Source: Niabella agricola
GTDB taxonomy: Bacteria > Bacteroidota > Bacteroidia > Chitinophagales > Chitinophagaceae
DNA length: 64,000 nucleotides
Reading direction: 5' to 3'
Assembly (NCBI RefSeq): GCF_021538615.1
Contig: NZ_JAJHIZ010000003.1
Span: 1,860,001 to 1,924,000 of the forward strand
The position numbers and the translations under genes were made by a program. The notes beneath the pieces were generated by a model. The model was not told where the DNA came from, did no database searches, and saw only the letters and a list, made by a program, of their open reading frames with translations. Shown here piece after piece: positions 8,749-17,872 of this stretch (its first letter is position 1; each line of letters opens with the position of its first letter).

Positions 8749-8829
8749 ATGAAAGCGTATAACCTGCTCGTTCTGATTACCCTTTTGGCCACCATCGTGA
8801 TCCTTACCGTGTTGGTCTTAAAAAAATAA
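8749..8829 (+). CDS. 26-residue membrane micropeptide (predicted)
   Basis: ATG at 8749, two bases after the DUF4173-like stop, opens a frame for MKAYNLLVLITLLATIVILT followed by VLVLKK. It is almost wholly one hydrophobic helix with a positive C-terminus. The TAA ends three bases before the radical SAM gene, so the frame fills the gap exactly. Placement and composition suggest a genuine small membrane peptide, but its shortness makes chance possible. Confidence 0.45.
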   Translation: MKAYNLLVLITLLATIVILTVLVLKK

Positions 8830-8832
8830 CCC

Positions 8833-10257
8833 ATGAAAGTAAAAATGATACTGCCGGCGCTTGTAGAAGCCGAAAGCCCTTTCTGGCGACCGATAAAGTA
8901 TTCCTTATTCCCGCCCCTCGGGCTGGCAATGCTGGCTGCTTATTTATCGCCGGAGGATGAAATAGATTTACAGGATCAGCATGTAGAAATACTGAATCTC
9001 GGCGATGAACCGGACCTGGTGATCATACAGGTCTATATCACCAATGCTTACCGCGCCTACCGGATCGCAGACCACTACCGGGCAAAAGGGTGCTATGTGA
9101 TCCTGGGAGGCCTGCATGTAACAGCACTTCCCGACGAAGCCCTCCCTCATGCCGATTCCATTTTCCTGGGACCGGGAGAAACCACTTTTCCGCAGTTTCT
9201 ACGGGATTTTAAAAGCGGTGTTCCCAATAAAATATATAGCAGCTCTGTCCGGACTTTACAGGGGATTCCGCCTGTAAGACGCGATCTGATCAAACGCGGC
9301 CGCTACCTGGTGCCCAACTCCATTGTGGTTACAAGAGGGTGCCCGCACCACTGCGACTTCTGCTATAAAGATGCATTCTTTGAGGGTGGCAAAAGTTTCT
9401 ATACACAACAGGTGGATGATGCGCTTTCTGAAATAGAGCAGCTGCCCGGGCGTCATCTGTATTTCCTGGATGATCACCTGCTGGGAAACACTACATTCGC
9501 AGCAGGCCTCTTTGAAGGCATGCGCGGCATGAACCGTGTGTTCCAGGGGGCCGCCACTGTTGACTCGATACTAAGAGGCAACCTGATTGAAAAAGCTGCC
9601 AAAGCCGGACTTCGTAGCCTTTTTGTAGGTTTTGAAACACTCTCTCCCCAAAACCTCCGCCAAAGCAACAAAAAGCAGAATCTAAAAAAGGACTATATCC
9701 AGGCTGTAAACCGCCTGCATGATTTGGGAATTATGATCAACGGCAGCTTTGTTTTTGGATTGGACGATGACGATCCGGACGTATTTAAGCGAACGGTTGA
9801 CTGGGGTGTTTCCCACTCCCTTACAACGGCTACCTACCATATTCTTACCCCCTATCCCGGCACAAGGATGTACAGTAACATGGAGCAGCAGGGCCGCATT
9901 CTTACAAAAGACTGGGATCTATATGACACGCGCAATGTCGTATACAAAACAACCGGGTTAACAGCCGCAGAACTAAAAAACGGGTACGACTGGGCGTACC
10001 GGAGCTTCTACAGCTGGTCCAATATCTTCAGGAGCAGCTTTTCCCACGATTCACTCAGACACCGGTTGAAACATTTCTTTTATGCTGGTGGCTGGAAGAA
10101 ATTTGAACCCTTGTGGAATTTTATGATTAAAACTCAAAACCTTAACAATATGCGCCCACTGTTGGAATCCATCCTTTCAAAAGTTTCCCGAAAAGATACC
10201 AGCATTGAACCGGCACCCGGCTCCGCAATGGCAGATCGCAGTCCTATACAGGTATAG
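8833..10257 (+). CDS. B12-binding-domain radical SAM protein
   Basis: 474 residues. The N-terminal ~150 residues look like the Rossmann-type cobalamin-binding domain that precedes many radical SAM enzymes (PPLGLAMLAAYL, VILGGLHVTALPDEAL, IFLGPGETTFPQF). No complete DxHxxG cobalamin motif is evident, only DQH at 48-50. The radical SAM core carries CPHHCDFC at residues 170-177, holding the three 4Fe-4S ligands. SAM-binding segments follow (GAATVDSIL, LFVGFETLSPQNL, GSFVFGLDDDDPD, TPYPGTRMY). The substrate is unknown; family members act in lipid, hopanoid or cofactor modification. Confidence 0.85.
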   Translation: MKVKMILPALVEAESPFWRPIKYSLFPPLGLAMLAAYLSPEDEIDLQDQHVEILNLGDEPDLVIIQVYITNAYRAYRIADHYRAKGCYVILGGLHVTALPDEALPHADSIFLGPGETTFPQFLRDFKSGVPNKIYSSSVRTLQGIPPVRRDLIKRGRYLVPNSIVVTRGCPHHCDFCYKDAFFEGGKSFYTQQVDDALSEIEQLPGRHLYFLDDHLLGNTTFAAGLFEGMRGMNRVFQGAATVDSILRGNLIEKAAKAGLRSLFVGFETLSPQNLRQSNKKQNLKKDYIQAVNRLHDLGIMINGSFVFGLDDDDPDVFKRTVDWGVSHSLTTATYHILTPYPGTRMYSNMEQQGRILTKDWDLYDTRNVVYKTTGLTAAELKNGYDWAYRSFYSWSNIFRSSFSHDSLRHRLKHFFYAGGWKKFEPLWNFMIKTQNLNNMRPLLESILSKVSRKDTSIEPAPGSAMADRSPIQV

Positions 10258-10531
10258 TTCCCTTAGGGCGCTTTCCTTTCACATAGGGCAGCTATTTTTC
10301 CGTTTAGTCGGCGCCCGTGCGGATAGCCGGTGTTGCGGCAACCGGGGCCGGCAACTGAAACCCGGCAGCAAATAGCAAACTGGTAATGATCCATTTCATA
10401 AGCAGACCATTTTTTACCCATTAAAAATACAATACCGATAGCTGCAATCATCATCCGTTCATTGATTGCCATCCACCCGGGGAAAGACCGTTCTTTCACT
10501 TTCGACAACATTTTCTGCAAGAGTATATTGC
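10258..10531. other. Intergenic region with no assigned gene
   Basis: On the minus strand a TTG-started frame (10263-10535) overlaps the OsmC stop, and a short ATG frame encodes a 31-residue signal-peptide-like sequence beginning MKWIITSLLFAAGFQLPAPV. Neither has family resemblance or a clear ribosome site. I see no gene that can be supported. Confidence 0.35.
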
Positions 10532-11026
10532 TCAACGTGAGGACGAAATACGTTCCTTTACAATGATTTCCGGCTGATGCGTCACCGGAAAATTAACTGA
10601 GTTGGCGATAAAACAATATTGATGTGCGCGTTGGTGTAATTCCAATGCCAGCCGGGACTTTGCGCCGTTTGTAATGGTTACAACCGGATAAAGCACGACG
10701 CCTGTAAAACGGCCGCTTCCAACCGGATCGGTTTGCATATTTCCCCTTGCAGCGTCTGTATAGTCTGTCACTTCAATACCGGCTTCTGCACAAAGATGTA
10801 AATACCAGAGCATATGACAGGCAGACAACGAAGACAGGAACAGTTCTTCGGGATTATACCTTTCTGCATCACCGCGGAAGGCCGGATCCGATGAACCGGG
10901 GATCTCCGGTTTATCTGCTGCCCGGATCTTATGGTTCCTGCTATAAGCATGATACCCCGCTGTTCCCCTGCCCAAATTACCAGTCCAGGTAACGGTTACC
11001 TGGTAATGATGTTCATGATGTGTCAT
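10532..11026 (-). CDS. OsmC/Ohr-family peroxide reductase
   Basis: 164 residues. OsmC-family proteins reduce organic hydroperoxides with two reactive cysteines. Here one lies in LSACHMLWYLHLC and the second in HQYCFIANSVNFPV, the expected spacing. NPEELFLSSLSACHM is the typical active-site helix, and GDAERYNPEELF is the usual preceding loop. Cytoplasmic and probably part of the response to lipid peroxides. It lies 19 bp after the VOC-family gene on the same strand, so the two are probably cotranscribed. Confidence 0.85.
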   Translation of the reverse strand: MTHHEHHYQVTVTWTGNLGRGTAGYHAYSRNHKIRAADKPEIPGSSDPAFRGDAERYNPEELFLSSLSACHMLWYLHLCAEAGIEVTDYTDAARGNMQTDPVGSGRFTGVVLYPVVTITNGAKSRLALELHQRAHQYCFIANSVNFPVTHQPEIIVKERISSSR

Positions 11027-11045
11027 CGGCCAATCATTTAATTGC

Positions 11046-11420
11046 TCAGCTGTTATGCGACAACAGGTTGATGGTGGCCCCGTTCGGATCCTTTACGAAA
11101 AAACGGCGAACACCCCAGGGCTCATTGGTAAGGGGATATACGATATCCAATCCAAGCGCCGTTGCTCTTTTATACATTCCATTCACGTCAGATACTTCTA
11201 TGGAAAGAAAAACACGTTCATTATTCAGCACTTCTTTTTTCTGGTTTTCCAATACATTGATCTGTGCTGTCGGGTTCGTTCGTGAAGCAAATGTCAACAC
11301 CCATCCCCGGTCCATAACAATATCCATATGCAGGAACCCGTGATAAAATGCCTTGCTTTGTTCCAGGTTATCCGAATAAATATTCGGAACAACCCGGTTT
11401 ATAAAGTTCTCTTCTTTCAT
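11046..11420 (-). CDS. VOC-superfamily (glyoxalase/dioxygenase-like) protein
   Basis: 124 residues forming one vicinal-oxygen-chelate unit of paired beta-alpha-beta-beta-beta modules. Visible are VPNIYSDNLEQSKAFYHGFL at the start, VFLSIEVSDVNGMYKRATAL in the middle, and VRRFFVKDPNGATINLL at the end, the usual closing signature. Substrate is unknown; many such single-domain proteins give antibiotic or aldehyde resistance. It sits upstream of the OsmC gene on the same strand. Confidence 0.8.
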   Translation of the reverse strand: MKEENFINRVVPNIYSDNLEQSKAFYHGFLHMDIVMDRGWVLTFASRTNPTAQINVLENQKKEVLNNERVFLSIEVSDVNGMYKRATALGLDIVYPLTNEPWGVRRFFVKDPNGATINLLSHNS

Positions 11421-11611
11421 GCTGTTTCTTTTGATGGTTCAGAACCAGTAGCAAACATCCATACACTCGTATTGCTACATTCAAAGATACTCCTTTAAAA
11501 CGAAGACCGGCGGCCGTTCGTTGCACGGAGTATATGGAAAATGGTGGTTTGCGCACCCGGACATCCCCATCTCTTCAAATAAGATAACGGAAATTTCACA
11601 GTATTGTTACA

Positions 11612-12124
11612 TTATAGTTCCAGTTTATACAACCAGTAGCGTTTTCCGAACCGCGGTTCGATTTCCCGGATGATACGAAACCCGAGATTTTCATATAAAC
11701 GGCGGGCATTGTTCATCATTTCCGAAGTATGAAGCGCCATCACCGCTTCTCCATTACGCTTCGCCTGCATTATACAATCTGCCATAAGTTTCCGGCCAAT
11801 ACCCAGGCCCTCAAAATCAGGATGTACCGTTAAAAAACGAACCACACTCCATCCAGAAAGATAGAGGGCTGTGGGGTTTCCCTTTGGTACCAGGAAAACC
11901 ATTCCCACGATCCTTCCTTCGCCGGTTTCACAAACAAGGCACTTACTGCAAGCCAACAGCGTTTCGTAGGTTTGTGCATTGCGGATCGTATTCCAAAGCA
12001 GTGTCCAGTTCTCCGGAAGCAGTCCTGCTTCAAACCTGTACCAGGACTCTATAGCCAGCTGTCGTAATTGCGGCAGATCAGCAGGCCCTCCTTCGCGGTA
12101 AAACATTTCAGCATCGATGGGCAT
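11612..12124 (-). CDS. GNAT-family N-acetyltransferase
   Basis: 170 residues. The acetyl-CoA-binding motif A is clear: LTVHPDFEGLGIGRKLMADCI, a Q/RxxGxG/A variant (EGLGIG). Motif B follows as ALHTSEMMNNARRLYENLGFR. The N-terminal part (REGGPADLPQLRQLAIESWY) is standard for the fold. Acceptor substrate is unknown. It lies 13 bp downstream of the chorismate mutase-like gene on the same strand, so the two are probably cotranscribed. Confidence 0.85.
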   Translation of the reverse strand: MPIDAEMFYREGGPADLPQLRQLAIESWYRFEAGLLPENWTLLWNTIRNAQTYETLLACSKCLVCETGEGRIVGMVFLVPKGNPTALYLSGWSVVRFLTVHPDFEGLGIGRKLMADCIMQAKRNGEAVMALHTSEMMNNARRLYENLGFRIIREIEPRFGKRYWLYKLEL

Positions 12125-12137
12125 ATAGTCGGATCAT

Positions 12138-12434
12138 TTAGCGGGTGATCGATTTCCAGTGCTCCAGCTCCTCGTTGATAAAGTATCCGATCATCGTACG
12201 GTAAACGGCTTCAATCAACCCCGGCGAAACCTTGTACGTCTCTGCCAGCGCTCGTTTCGATTCGATCACGGCCGCCACACGCTGCTTATCTTCAACGGCT
12301 GTTTCTGATTTTTTAAACCGTGCGGCTGCTTTTACAAAACCAGCCCGCTGACCTATCAGGCGAACAATCTCATGATCGATGGTATCGATCTCCGCTCTTA
12401 TTTCTTCAAGGGTATTGCAGTGGTCCGGAATCAT
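12138..12434 (-). CDS. Chorismate mutase type II / isochorismate lyase-like protein
   Basis: 98 residues from ATG 12434 (MIPDHCNTLEEI). The earlier in-frame start at 12527 adds a non-conserved basic stretch and would overlap the divergent DUF3817 gene. The all-helical AroQ fold is indicated by EEIRAEIDTIDHEIVRLIGQR, a Lys/Arg-rich helix (FVKAAARFKKSETAVEDKQR) and LIEAVYRTMIGYFINEELEHW. The short length and the VEDKQRV segment resemble PchB-like isochorismate pyruvate-lyases as much as chorismate mutases. No aromatic or siderophore pathway genes are adjacent, so the reaction stays open. Confidence 0.8.
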   Translation of the reverse strand: MIPDHCNTLEEIRAEIDTIDHEIVRLIGQRAGFVKAAARFKKSETAVEDKQRVAAVIESKRALAETYKVSPGLIEAVYRTMIGYFINEELEHWKSITR

Positions 12435-12540
12435 TCTTTTGTTTTTTGGGTAAAAATTTAAAGATACTTTATAATTTCCTGCCGGCCTGTTAAACTTTTT
12501 AACCGGACAACTGTTCTCCTTGAACATAATAGAACCACCA

Positions 12541-12858
12541 ATGAACCGTTCGCTTAAAGACCTGAGGATATTTATGCAAATCGCTTTTTTAGAAGGAATC
12601 TCCTACCTGGTTTTATTACTGGTGGCCATGCCTTTAAAATATTTTGCACAGATACCGGAGGGCGTAAAATACATTGGCTGGGCTCATGGCGTACTCTTTG
12701 TACTTTTTTGCATTTACCTGTTAAAAGTATGGACCGCCTTTAAATGGAGCTTTGGAAAAGCCGCCCTTGCCTTTCTTGCATCGCTGCTGCCGTTTGGGAC
12801 TTTTGTTCTGGATGCCCGGCTAAAAAAAGAGTACCCGGGGGTTGTAAGACAATTCTAA
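12541..12858 (+). CDS. DUF3817-family membrane protein
   Basis: 105 residues starting MNRSLKDLRIFMQIAFLEGISYL. Three hydrophobic helices are visible (ISYLVLLLVAMPLKYFA, YIGWAHGVLFVLFCIYLLKV, ALAFLASLLPFGTFVLDARL). EGxSYL, a WAHG motif and PFGTFVLD are typical of the DUF3817 (YdzA-like) family, whose function is unknown. ATG 12541 is preferred over 12520 because the family begins MxxxLKxLR. Divergent from the chorismate mutase-like gene. Confidence 0.85.
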   Translation: MNRSLKDLRIFMQIAFLEGISYLVLLLVAMPLKYFAQIPEGVKYIGWAHGVLFVLFCIYLLKVWTAFKWSFGKAALAFLASLLPFGTFVLDARLKKEYPGVVRQF

Positions 12859-13073
12859 GCGATCTTGGCACCCGTACCGGTCCGCCATTGGAATAAGCTA
12901 TCCCACATGAAGCTTGCCGCTACCTGTAACAACAGTACGATAGCCATCCCAATACCGGCAACAGGCGTTAATATCAATACCGTCTGTGCATTTTCATTTG
13001 AGCATCCTCCCAAGAAAAAAAGGCGGTAAAACAAAAGGCAAAAAATTGCATCAACAACCAGGATTCTTATGCA

Positions 13074-13111
13074 CAAAAAAAGGAGCTGACCATTCTTTTC
13101 ATCAGCTCCTT
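13074..13111 (-). terminator. Intrinsic terminator after clpC
   Basis: A 10-bp perfect stem AAGGAGCTGA (13080-13089) pairs with TCAGCTCCTT (13102-13111), followed on the minus strand by a run of T. It lies 33 bp after the clpC stop. Confidence 0.85.
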
Positions 13112-13143
13112 AAACGAAATCATTAAATAGTAAAGCTCTTTCT

Positions 13144-15672
13144 TTATGCTTCCTGCGGATTCTCTTTAGGATCTTTTACGGTAAAGAACAACCGTTCTTT
13201 TTCTTTATCAAAATCCACCAGTAATACATCACCAGGTTTCACATGCATATTCAGAATCTCTTCAGCCAGCGGGTCTTCCAGGTATTTCTGAATGGCCCGG
13301 TGCAGCGGACGTGCACCAAACTGTTGATCATATCCCTTATCTGCCAGGAAGGTCTTGGCCTCCTCACTCAGCTCCAGACCATAGCCCAGATTCTGTACAC
13401 GTTTCAGCACACCCTTCATAGAAATATCAATAATGCTGAAGATATTTTCTTTGGTAAGACTGTTAAAGATGATCACGTCGTCAATACGGTTCAGGAACTC
13501 GGGCGAGAAGGTACGCTTCAGCGCCTTTTCGATCACCGCCTTGTTCTCCTCATCTTCATTTTCAACCCGCGCCGAGGTAGCAAAACCAACACCCGCACCA
13601 AAATCCTTCAGCTGGCGTACACCTATATTTGAAGTCATGATAATGATGGTATTCTTAAAATCCACCTTACGTCCTAACCCATCGGTCAGCACACCATCAT
13701 CCAGCACCTGCAGCAGGATATTGTAAATATCCGGGTGCGCCTTCTCAATTTCATCCAGCAGGATCACGCTATACGGTTTGCGACGCACTTTCTCCGTCAG
13801 TTGACCGCCTTCTTCGTAGCCCACATATCCCGGAGGCGCACCAATCAAACGGCTTACCGTAAATTTCTCCATGTACTCACTCATATCGATCCGGATCAGC
13901 GAATCTTCAGAATCGAACAGGTACCGTGCCAGCGAACGGGCCAGCTCTGTTTTACCCACACCGGTTGGTCCCAGGAAAATAAAGGTACCAATCGGTTTCT
14001 TCGGATCCTTCAATCCTACACGGTTCCGCTGGATGGCTTTCACCACTTTGGAGATGGCTTCATCCTGCCCGATCACCATGCCCTTCATGTCTTCCGACAT
14101 TTTGCGCAACTTCTCGGTTTCTGCTTCCACCATTTTACGAACCGGTATGCCGGTCATGATATTGATCACCTCGGCAATCGCCTCTTCATCGATGGGATAG
14201 CGTTTATGTTTGCTTTCCTCTTCCCAGGCGGCTTTTGCCCGCTCCAGGTCTTCCGCCAGTTTCTTTTCGGTATCCCGCAGGGAAGCGGCTTCCTCAAACT
14301 TCTGGCTCTTCACCACTTTATTCTTTTCTTCCTTCACATCTTCAATCTTTTTTTCCAGCTCCACAATATTCGGCGGTACATTAATATTCTTCAGGTGTAC
14401 CCGCGCCCCTACTTCATCCATCACATCAATGGCCTTGTCGGGTAGCAGCCGATCGGTAATATAACGGTCACTCAATTTCACACAAGCCTCAATGGCTTCA
14501 TCACTGTAGGTTACGCTGTGAAAATCTTCATACTTCGACTTGATATTATTCAATATCTGGATGGTTTCGTCCACACTTGGCGGATCTACCATTACTTTTT
14601 GAAAACGGCGGTCCAGGGCCCCGTCTTTCTCAATATACATCCGGTACTCATCCAGTGTAGACGCGCCAATGCACTGCAACTCGCCGCGGGCCAGGGCTGG
14701 CTTAAAGATATTGCTGGCATCCAGCGAACCGCTGGCGCCGCCGGCTCCCACGATGGTATGCATCTCATCAATGAACAGGATCACGTCGCGGTTCTTTTCC
14801 AGCTCGTTCATGATCGCTTTCATGCGCTCTTCAAACTGGCCGCGGTACTTGGTTCCTGCAACCAGTGATGCAAGATCTAAAGAAATAACGCGTTTATCGA
14901 ACAGTACCCGGCTTACTTTACGCTGCACGATCCGCAGCGCCAGGCCTTCCACGATAGCAGTTTTACCCACTCCCGGCTCACCAATCAGAATCGGGTTGTT
15001 TTTCTTCCGGCGGCTCAGGATCTGGGATACCCGTTCAATTTCTTTTTCCCGTCCTACAATAGGATCCAGGTTACCGCTTTCTGCCAGTTTGGTTACATCC
15101 CGTCCGAAATTATCCAGCACCGGGGTTTTGCTTTTGGCGGCTGCCTTGGAACCACCGGCTCTCGACTGGGAATATTTCTTTTCTTCTTCAAATTCTTCTT
15201 CTCCTTCTTCACCAAACTCTGCACGGGGCTCTCCCGATTTAACGATGCCTAATTCCTGGCGAAACAGATCATAATCCACATCAAACTGATTTAAGATTTG
15301 TGTTGCAATATTTTCCTTGTTCTTTAATATAGAAAGCATCAGGTGCTCCGTTTCCACCAGGTTGCTCTTCAGCGCCTTGGCTTCCAGTACGGTAACACGG
15401 ATCACTTTTTCCGCCTGCTTGGTCAATGGAAGACTGTTGATGTTTGCAATATTTTTTCCGGTCTTGTCCTTTATTGCCAGTTCTATTTCCTTCCGCAGTT
15501 CAAAAATATCTACGTTAAAGCTTTTCAGAATCCGGATCGCGGTATTATCCCCTTCCCGGATCAGGCCCAGCAGCAGGTGCTCTGTGCCGATAAAATCATT
15601 TCCCAGGCGCAAAGCCTCTTCCCTGCTATAGGAAATGATTTCTTTTACCTGGGATGAAAAATTATTATCCAT
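13144..15672 (-). CDS. clpC: ATP-dependent Clp protease ATP-binding subunit ClpC
   Basis: 842-residue AAA+ unfoldase that feeds substrates to ClpP. Two N-terminal Clp-N repeats are visible ([20 protein letters not shown] and the related [20 protein letters not shown]), followed by a charged linker. AAA-1 has Walker A GEPGVGKT and Walker [15 protein letters not shown]-like coiled middle domain follows ([20 protein letters not shown]), then AAA-2 with [11 protein letters not shown] and [12 protein letters not shown]. The C-terminal D2 domain ends [14 protein letters not shown]. The UVR domain marks it as ClpC rather than ClpA or ClpB. Monocistronic, ending at the terminator at 13074-13111. Confidence 0.96.
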   Translation of the reverse strand: MDNNFSSQVKEIISYSREEALRLGNDFIGTEHLLLGLIREGDNTAIRILKSFNVDIFELRKEIELAIKDKTGKNIANINSLPLTKQAEKVIRVTVLEAKALKSNLVETEHLMLSILKNKENIATQILNQFDVDYDLFRQELGIVKSGEPRAEFGEEGEEEFEEEKKYSQSRAGGSKAAAKSKTPVLDNFGRDVTKLAESGNLDPIVGREKEIERVSQILSRRKKNNPILIGEPGVGKTAIVEGLALRIVQRKVSRVLFDKRVISLDLASLVAGTKYRGQFEERMKAIMNELEKNRDVILFIDEMHTIVGAGGASGSLDASNIFKPALARGELQCIGASTLDEYRMYIEKDGALDRRFQKVMVDPPSVDETIQILNNIKSKYEDFHSVTYSDEAIEACVKLSDRYITDRLLPDKAIDVMDEVGARVHLKNINVPPNIVELEKKIEDVKEEKNKVVKSQKFEEAASLRDTEKKLAEDLERAKAAWEEESKHKRYPIDEEAIAEVINIMTGIPVRKMVEAETEKLRKMSEDMKGMVIGQDEAISKVVKAIQRNRVGLKDPKKPIGTFIFLGPTGVGKTELARSLARYLFDSEDSLIRIDMSEYMEKFTVSRLIGAPPGYVGYEEGGQLTEKVRRKPYSVILLDEIEKAHPDIYNILLQVLDDGVLTDGLGRKVDFKNTIIIMTSNIGVRQLKDFGAGVGFATSARVENEDEENKAVIEKALKRTFSPEFLNRIDDVIIFNSLTKENIFSIIDISMKGVLKRVQNLGYGLELSEEAKTFLADKGYDQQFGARPLHRAIQKYLEDPLAEEILNMHVKPGDVLLVDFDKEKERLFFTVKDPKENPQEA

Positions 15673-15765
15673 ATTTAGATAAAATGTTTATTTACAATAT
15701 TAACAAATATATTTGGTACTAAATTTACTTGTAATTTAAGCATATTTATTCCAAATTCACTCTAT

Positions 15766-16170
15766 ATGCAAGTCAAAATAGATACCAAAGAGAAATTTCA
15801 CGTCATCACGCCAAATGCGCCTGTTCTTTCTGCTACAATGACAGATCAAATGGAATCGGCCCTGCTCCCTTTTCTGCAAAAGGATGTAAAAAGCGTGATC
15901 TTGAACTTGCAGGAAGTGGAGGAGATGGATGCCGTTGCAGCAGCGAAACTCCTGCAAATACAGCAACATTTCTATGAAAACAATGCTTCCTTTGTAACCT
16001 GCAATATACAAAAAACGGTAAACGCATTTTTGGCAGCACATGAACTGGACGAATTGCTCAATATTACACCAACTGAAAGTGAAGCCTGGGATATTGTGCA
16101 GATGGAAGAGATCGAGCGCGAGCTGTTGGATACGGAAGACATCGAATTTACAGATACCGGAAATGAATAA
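15766..16170 (+). CDS. STAS-domain protein, anti-sigma-factor-antagonist-like
   Basis: 134 residues: a STAS domain (QVKIDTKEKFHVITPNAPV, VKSVILNLQEVEEMDAVAAA) followed by an acidic tail (EEIERELLDTEDIEFTDTGNE). In SpoIIAA-type antagonists the residue after the conserved Asp is a phosphorylated Ser; here it is Ala56 (MDAVA), so kinase control of the usual sort looks lost. The rnz gene starts 29 bp downstream, a pairing I recall from other Bacteroidota. The partner anti-sigma factor is not in the window. Confidence 0.8.
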   Translation: MQVKIDTKEKFHVITPNAPVLSATMTDQMESALLPFLQKDVKSVILNLQEVEEMDAVAAAKLLQIQQHFYENNASFVTCNIQKTVNAFLAAHELDELLNITPTESEAWDIVQMEEIERELLDTEDIEFTDTGNE

Positions 16171-16199
16171 ACAAATAAACGCCTGAAAAGTTTAACGGA

Positions 16200-17105
16200 A
16201 TGTTAGGGATCACCATACTGGGCAATAACTCAGCTGTACCGGCCTTTGACCGGCACCCTACCAGCCAGGTACTCACCACACCCAATCGCAGTTTCCTGAT
16301 CGACTGCGGCGAGGGCACCCAGATCCAGCTCATCCGTTACAAAATCCGCCGCAGCCGGATTTCACATATTTTTATATCGCATCTTCACGGCGACCACTAT
16401 TTTGGCCTGGTAGGATTACTGAATTCATTTGCCTTGCTGGGCCGGCAGCAGGAACTGCATGTAGTGGCTCCTCCGGCTTTACAGGAGGTTTTAGAACTAC
16501 AGTTTAAACTGGCCGACACCCGCATACCTTATCCCCTGCATTTTCATGCCATCAACGCACCCGGCTACCTGATGACCGTTGATGATATAGCGATCCATAG
16601 TTTTAAAACCGATCATCGCATTGAATGCTTCGGGTTTATTTTTAAAGAACAAAAAAAGCCCCGGCGTATCAACGCTGAAGCGGTGAAACAGCACCAGGTG
16701 CACTACAGCTGGTTTGAAGAACTGCAGCAGGGTAACGATTATACAGCACCTGATGGAACCCTGATCAAAAACGAACAGCTCACGGAAGCCGCGCCCAGGG
16801 GTAAGACCTATGCATTCTGCGCAGATACCCGGTATGATGAATCTTTTATCTCCAACATTCAGGGTGCAGATATGATCTATCATGAAGCCACCTACCTCGA
16901 TAACTTTGCAGCGCAGGCACACCTGCGTTTTCATTCCACTTCTAAAGAAGCAGCAAGGATCGCGCAAAAGGCAAATGTAAAAAAGCTGTTGATCGGGCAT
17001 TTCAGCAGCCGCTATGATATACTGGATGCTTTTGAAACGGAAGCCCGCGAAATATTTCCCAATACGGACCTGGCCCTGGAGGGTGTTTGCTACCGCATAC
17101 CGTAA
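16200..17105 (+). CDS. rnz: Ribonuclease Z
   Basis: 301-residue metallo-beta-lactamase-fold endonuclease that trims tRNA precursors 3' of the discriminator base. The zinc-binding HxHxDH motif is SHLHGDHYFGLVGLL. Other ligands lie in YAFCADTRYD and MIYHEATYL, and the C-terminal LLIGHFSSRYD carries the last His. N-terminal ITILGNNSAVPAFDRHPTSQ is the usual start of the ElaC family. Follows the STAS gene closely and is probably cotranscribed. Confidence 0.95.
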   Translation: MLGITILGNNSAVPAFDRHPTSQVLTTPNRSFLIDCGEGTQIQLIRYKIRRSRISHIFISHLHGDHYFGLVGLLNSFALLGRQQELHVVAPPALQEVLELQFKLADTRIPYPLHFHAINAPGYLMTVDDIAIHSFKTDHRIECFGFIFKEQKKPRRINAEAVKQHQVHYSWFEELQQGNDYTAPDGTLIKNEQLTEAAPRGKTYAFCADTRYDESFISNIQGADMIYHEATYLDNFAAQAHLRFHSTSKEAARIAQKANVKKLLIGHFSSRYDILDAFETEAREIFPNTDLALEGVCYRIP

Positions 17106-17535
17106 TTGCTTTTTATTTTATGGCCCGGCACCTGCACTACTGGCGGCTTTACTTGCGTCGCATACTTGTTCTGTAGTACAATCATCAGCAGGTGCACCAT
17201 CGGTCACGGGCGGTTTTCCCAGATTGCATGGCAACATGAATGCAGGAATTACCCATACGCTTTCAGTGGCCCTAAGACCAGCTGCTTGCCGTATTTTGTT
17301 TTTTGCTTTTTGGATCTTTTGGATCTTGATGCTTTTCCCGAACGATGCCAGGATGACAGGACACCGCCCTTTTTTAGATTTTTAATGCCCTTAAATAATT
17401 AATAGATCAACCGGATTTTCAATGCGCTCCAGACGGGTTTTAAGACCACATAACCAGCCTTTCCGGATCTTCAGGACATCACCATCCCGAAAGCTTAAAT
17501 CGCCTTTTTTTACATCAAACTGTTTTTCGGTCCCA
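17106..17535. other. Long intergenic region, left part
   Basis: No gene can be supported. On the minus strand an ATG at 17237 opens a 39-codon frame to 17118 with three Cys and many Ala/Asp (begins MLPCNLGKPPVTDGAPADDC). Upstream of it the same frame stays open for about 50 codons without a start. The 78-codon minus-strand frame at 17391-17627 begins with TTG and runs across the tandem repeat; I judge it to be chance. Confidence 0.4.
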
Positions 17536-17590
17536 TTTGTATATGCTTTGTATATCCTTTGTATATCGTTTCTATATCGCTTGTATATCC
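17536..17590. repeat. Five tandem copies of an 11-bp unit (TTTGTATATCG-like)
   Basis: Units begin at 17536, 17547, 17558, 17569 and 17580, with one or two changes each (TTTGTATATGC, TTTGTATATCC, TTTGTATATCG, TTTCTATATCG, CTTGTATATCC). The period is close to one helical turn and is not a multiple of three, so it is not a peptide repeat. It lies 283 bp upstream of the first surface-protein gene. Confidence 0.85.
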
Positions 17591-17872
17591 TTTGTTCGGT
17601 GCTCGTGTATCGCTTTTTTTTTGACAATCCGGGTTCATTTTTACATCAATTTTGCCAGAATGACAGTCCAAAACCGGTAGCTTTAATCTTCAGCATGCAT
17701 CTTACGGGTATGTGCATGGCCGCAAATATGCAACATCATTACCGGCGTTCTGACTCCAAAACGCTTCACCATTTCAAATATCCTTTTCAGTTATGATTCC
17801 CTCCGCTTACCGCTATTAAATTTTCCAGGGCCTCACCTCCATAATAGTTTCGCTTCAGGAAAAACAGATACC
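17591..17872. promoter_or_regulatory. Upstream region of the surface-protein operon
   Basis: 282 bp with no ORF of merit. A -7-like TAGTTTCG at 17845-17852 lies 20 bp before the ATG at 17873. A similar box, TAGCTTCG, lies at 22652-22659, 26 bp before the fourth paralogue at 22686. The two may be served by the same promoter type. Confidence 0.4.

Noticed and set aside
10263..10535. 90-codon gene overlapping the OsmC stop
   Set aside because: TTG start, no recognisable domain, and unusual composition in the second half.
12855..13076. 73-codon minus-strand membrane protein
   Set aside because: Its start is a TTG inside the T tract of the clpC terminator, and an internal ATG leaves only about 30 codons; not supported.
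17536..17590. CRISPR array
   Set aside because: Units are 11 bp with no spacers; they are plain tandem repeats and no cas genes are near.
17391..17627. 78-codon minus-strand gene
   Set aside because: TTG start, no family resemblance, and its Tyr/Arg-rich stretch comes from the 11-bp tandem repeat, whose period is not a multiple of three.
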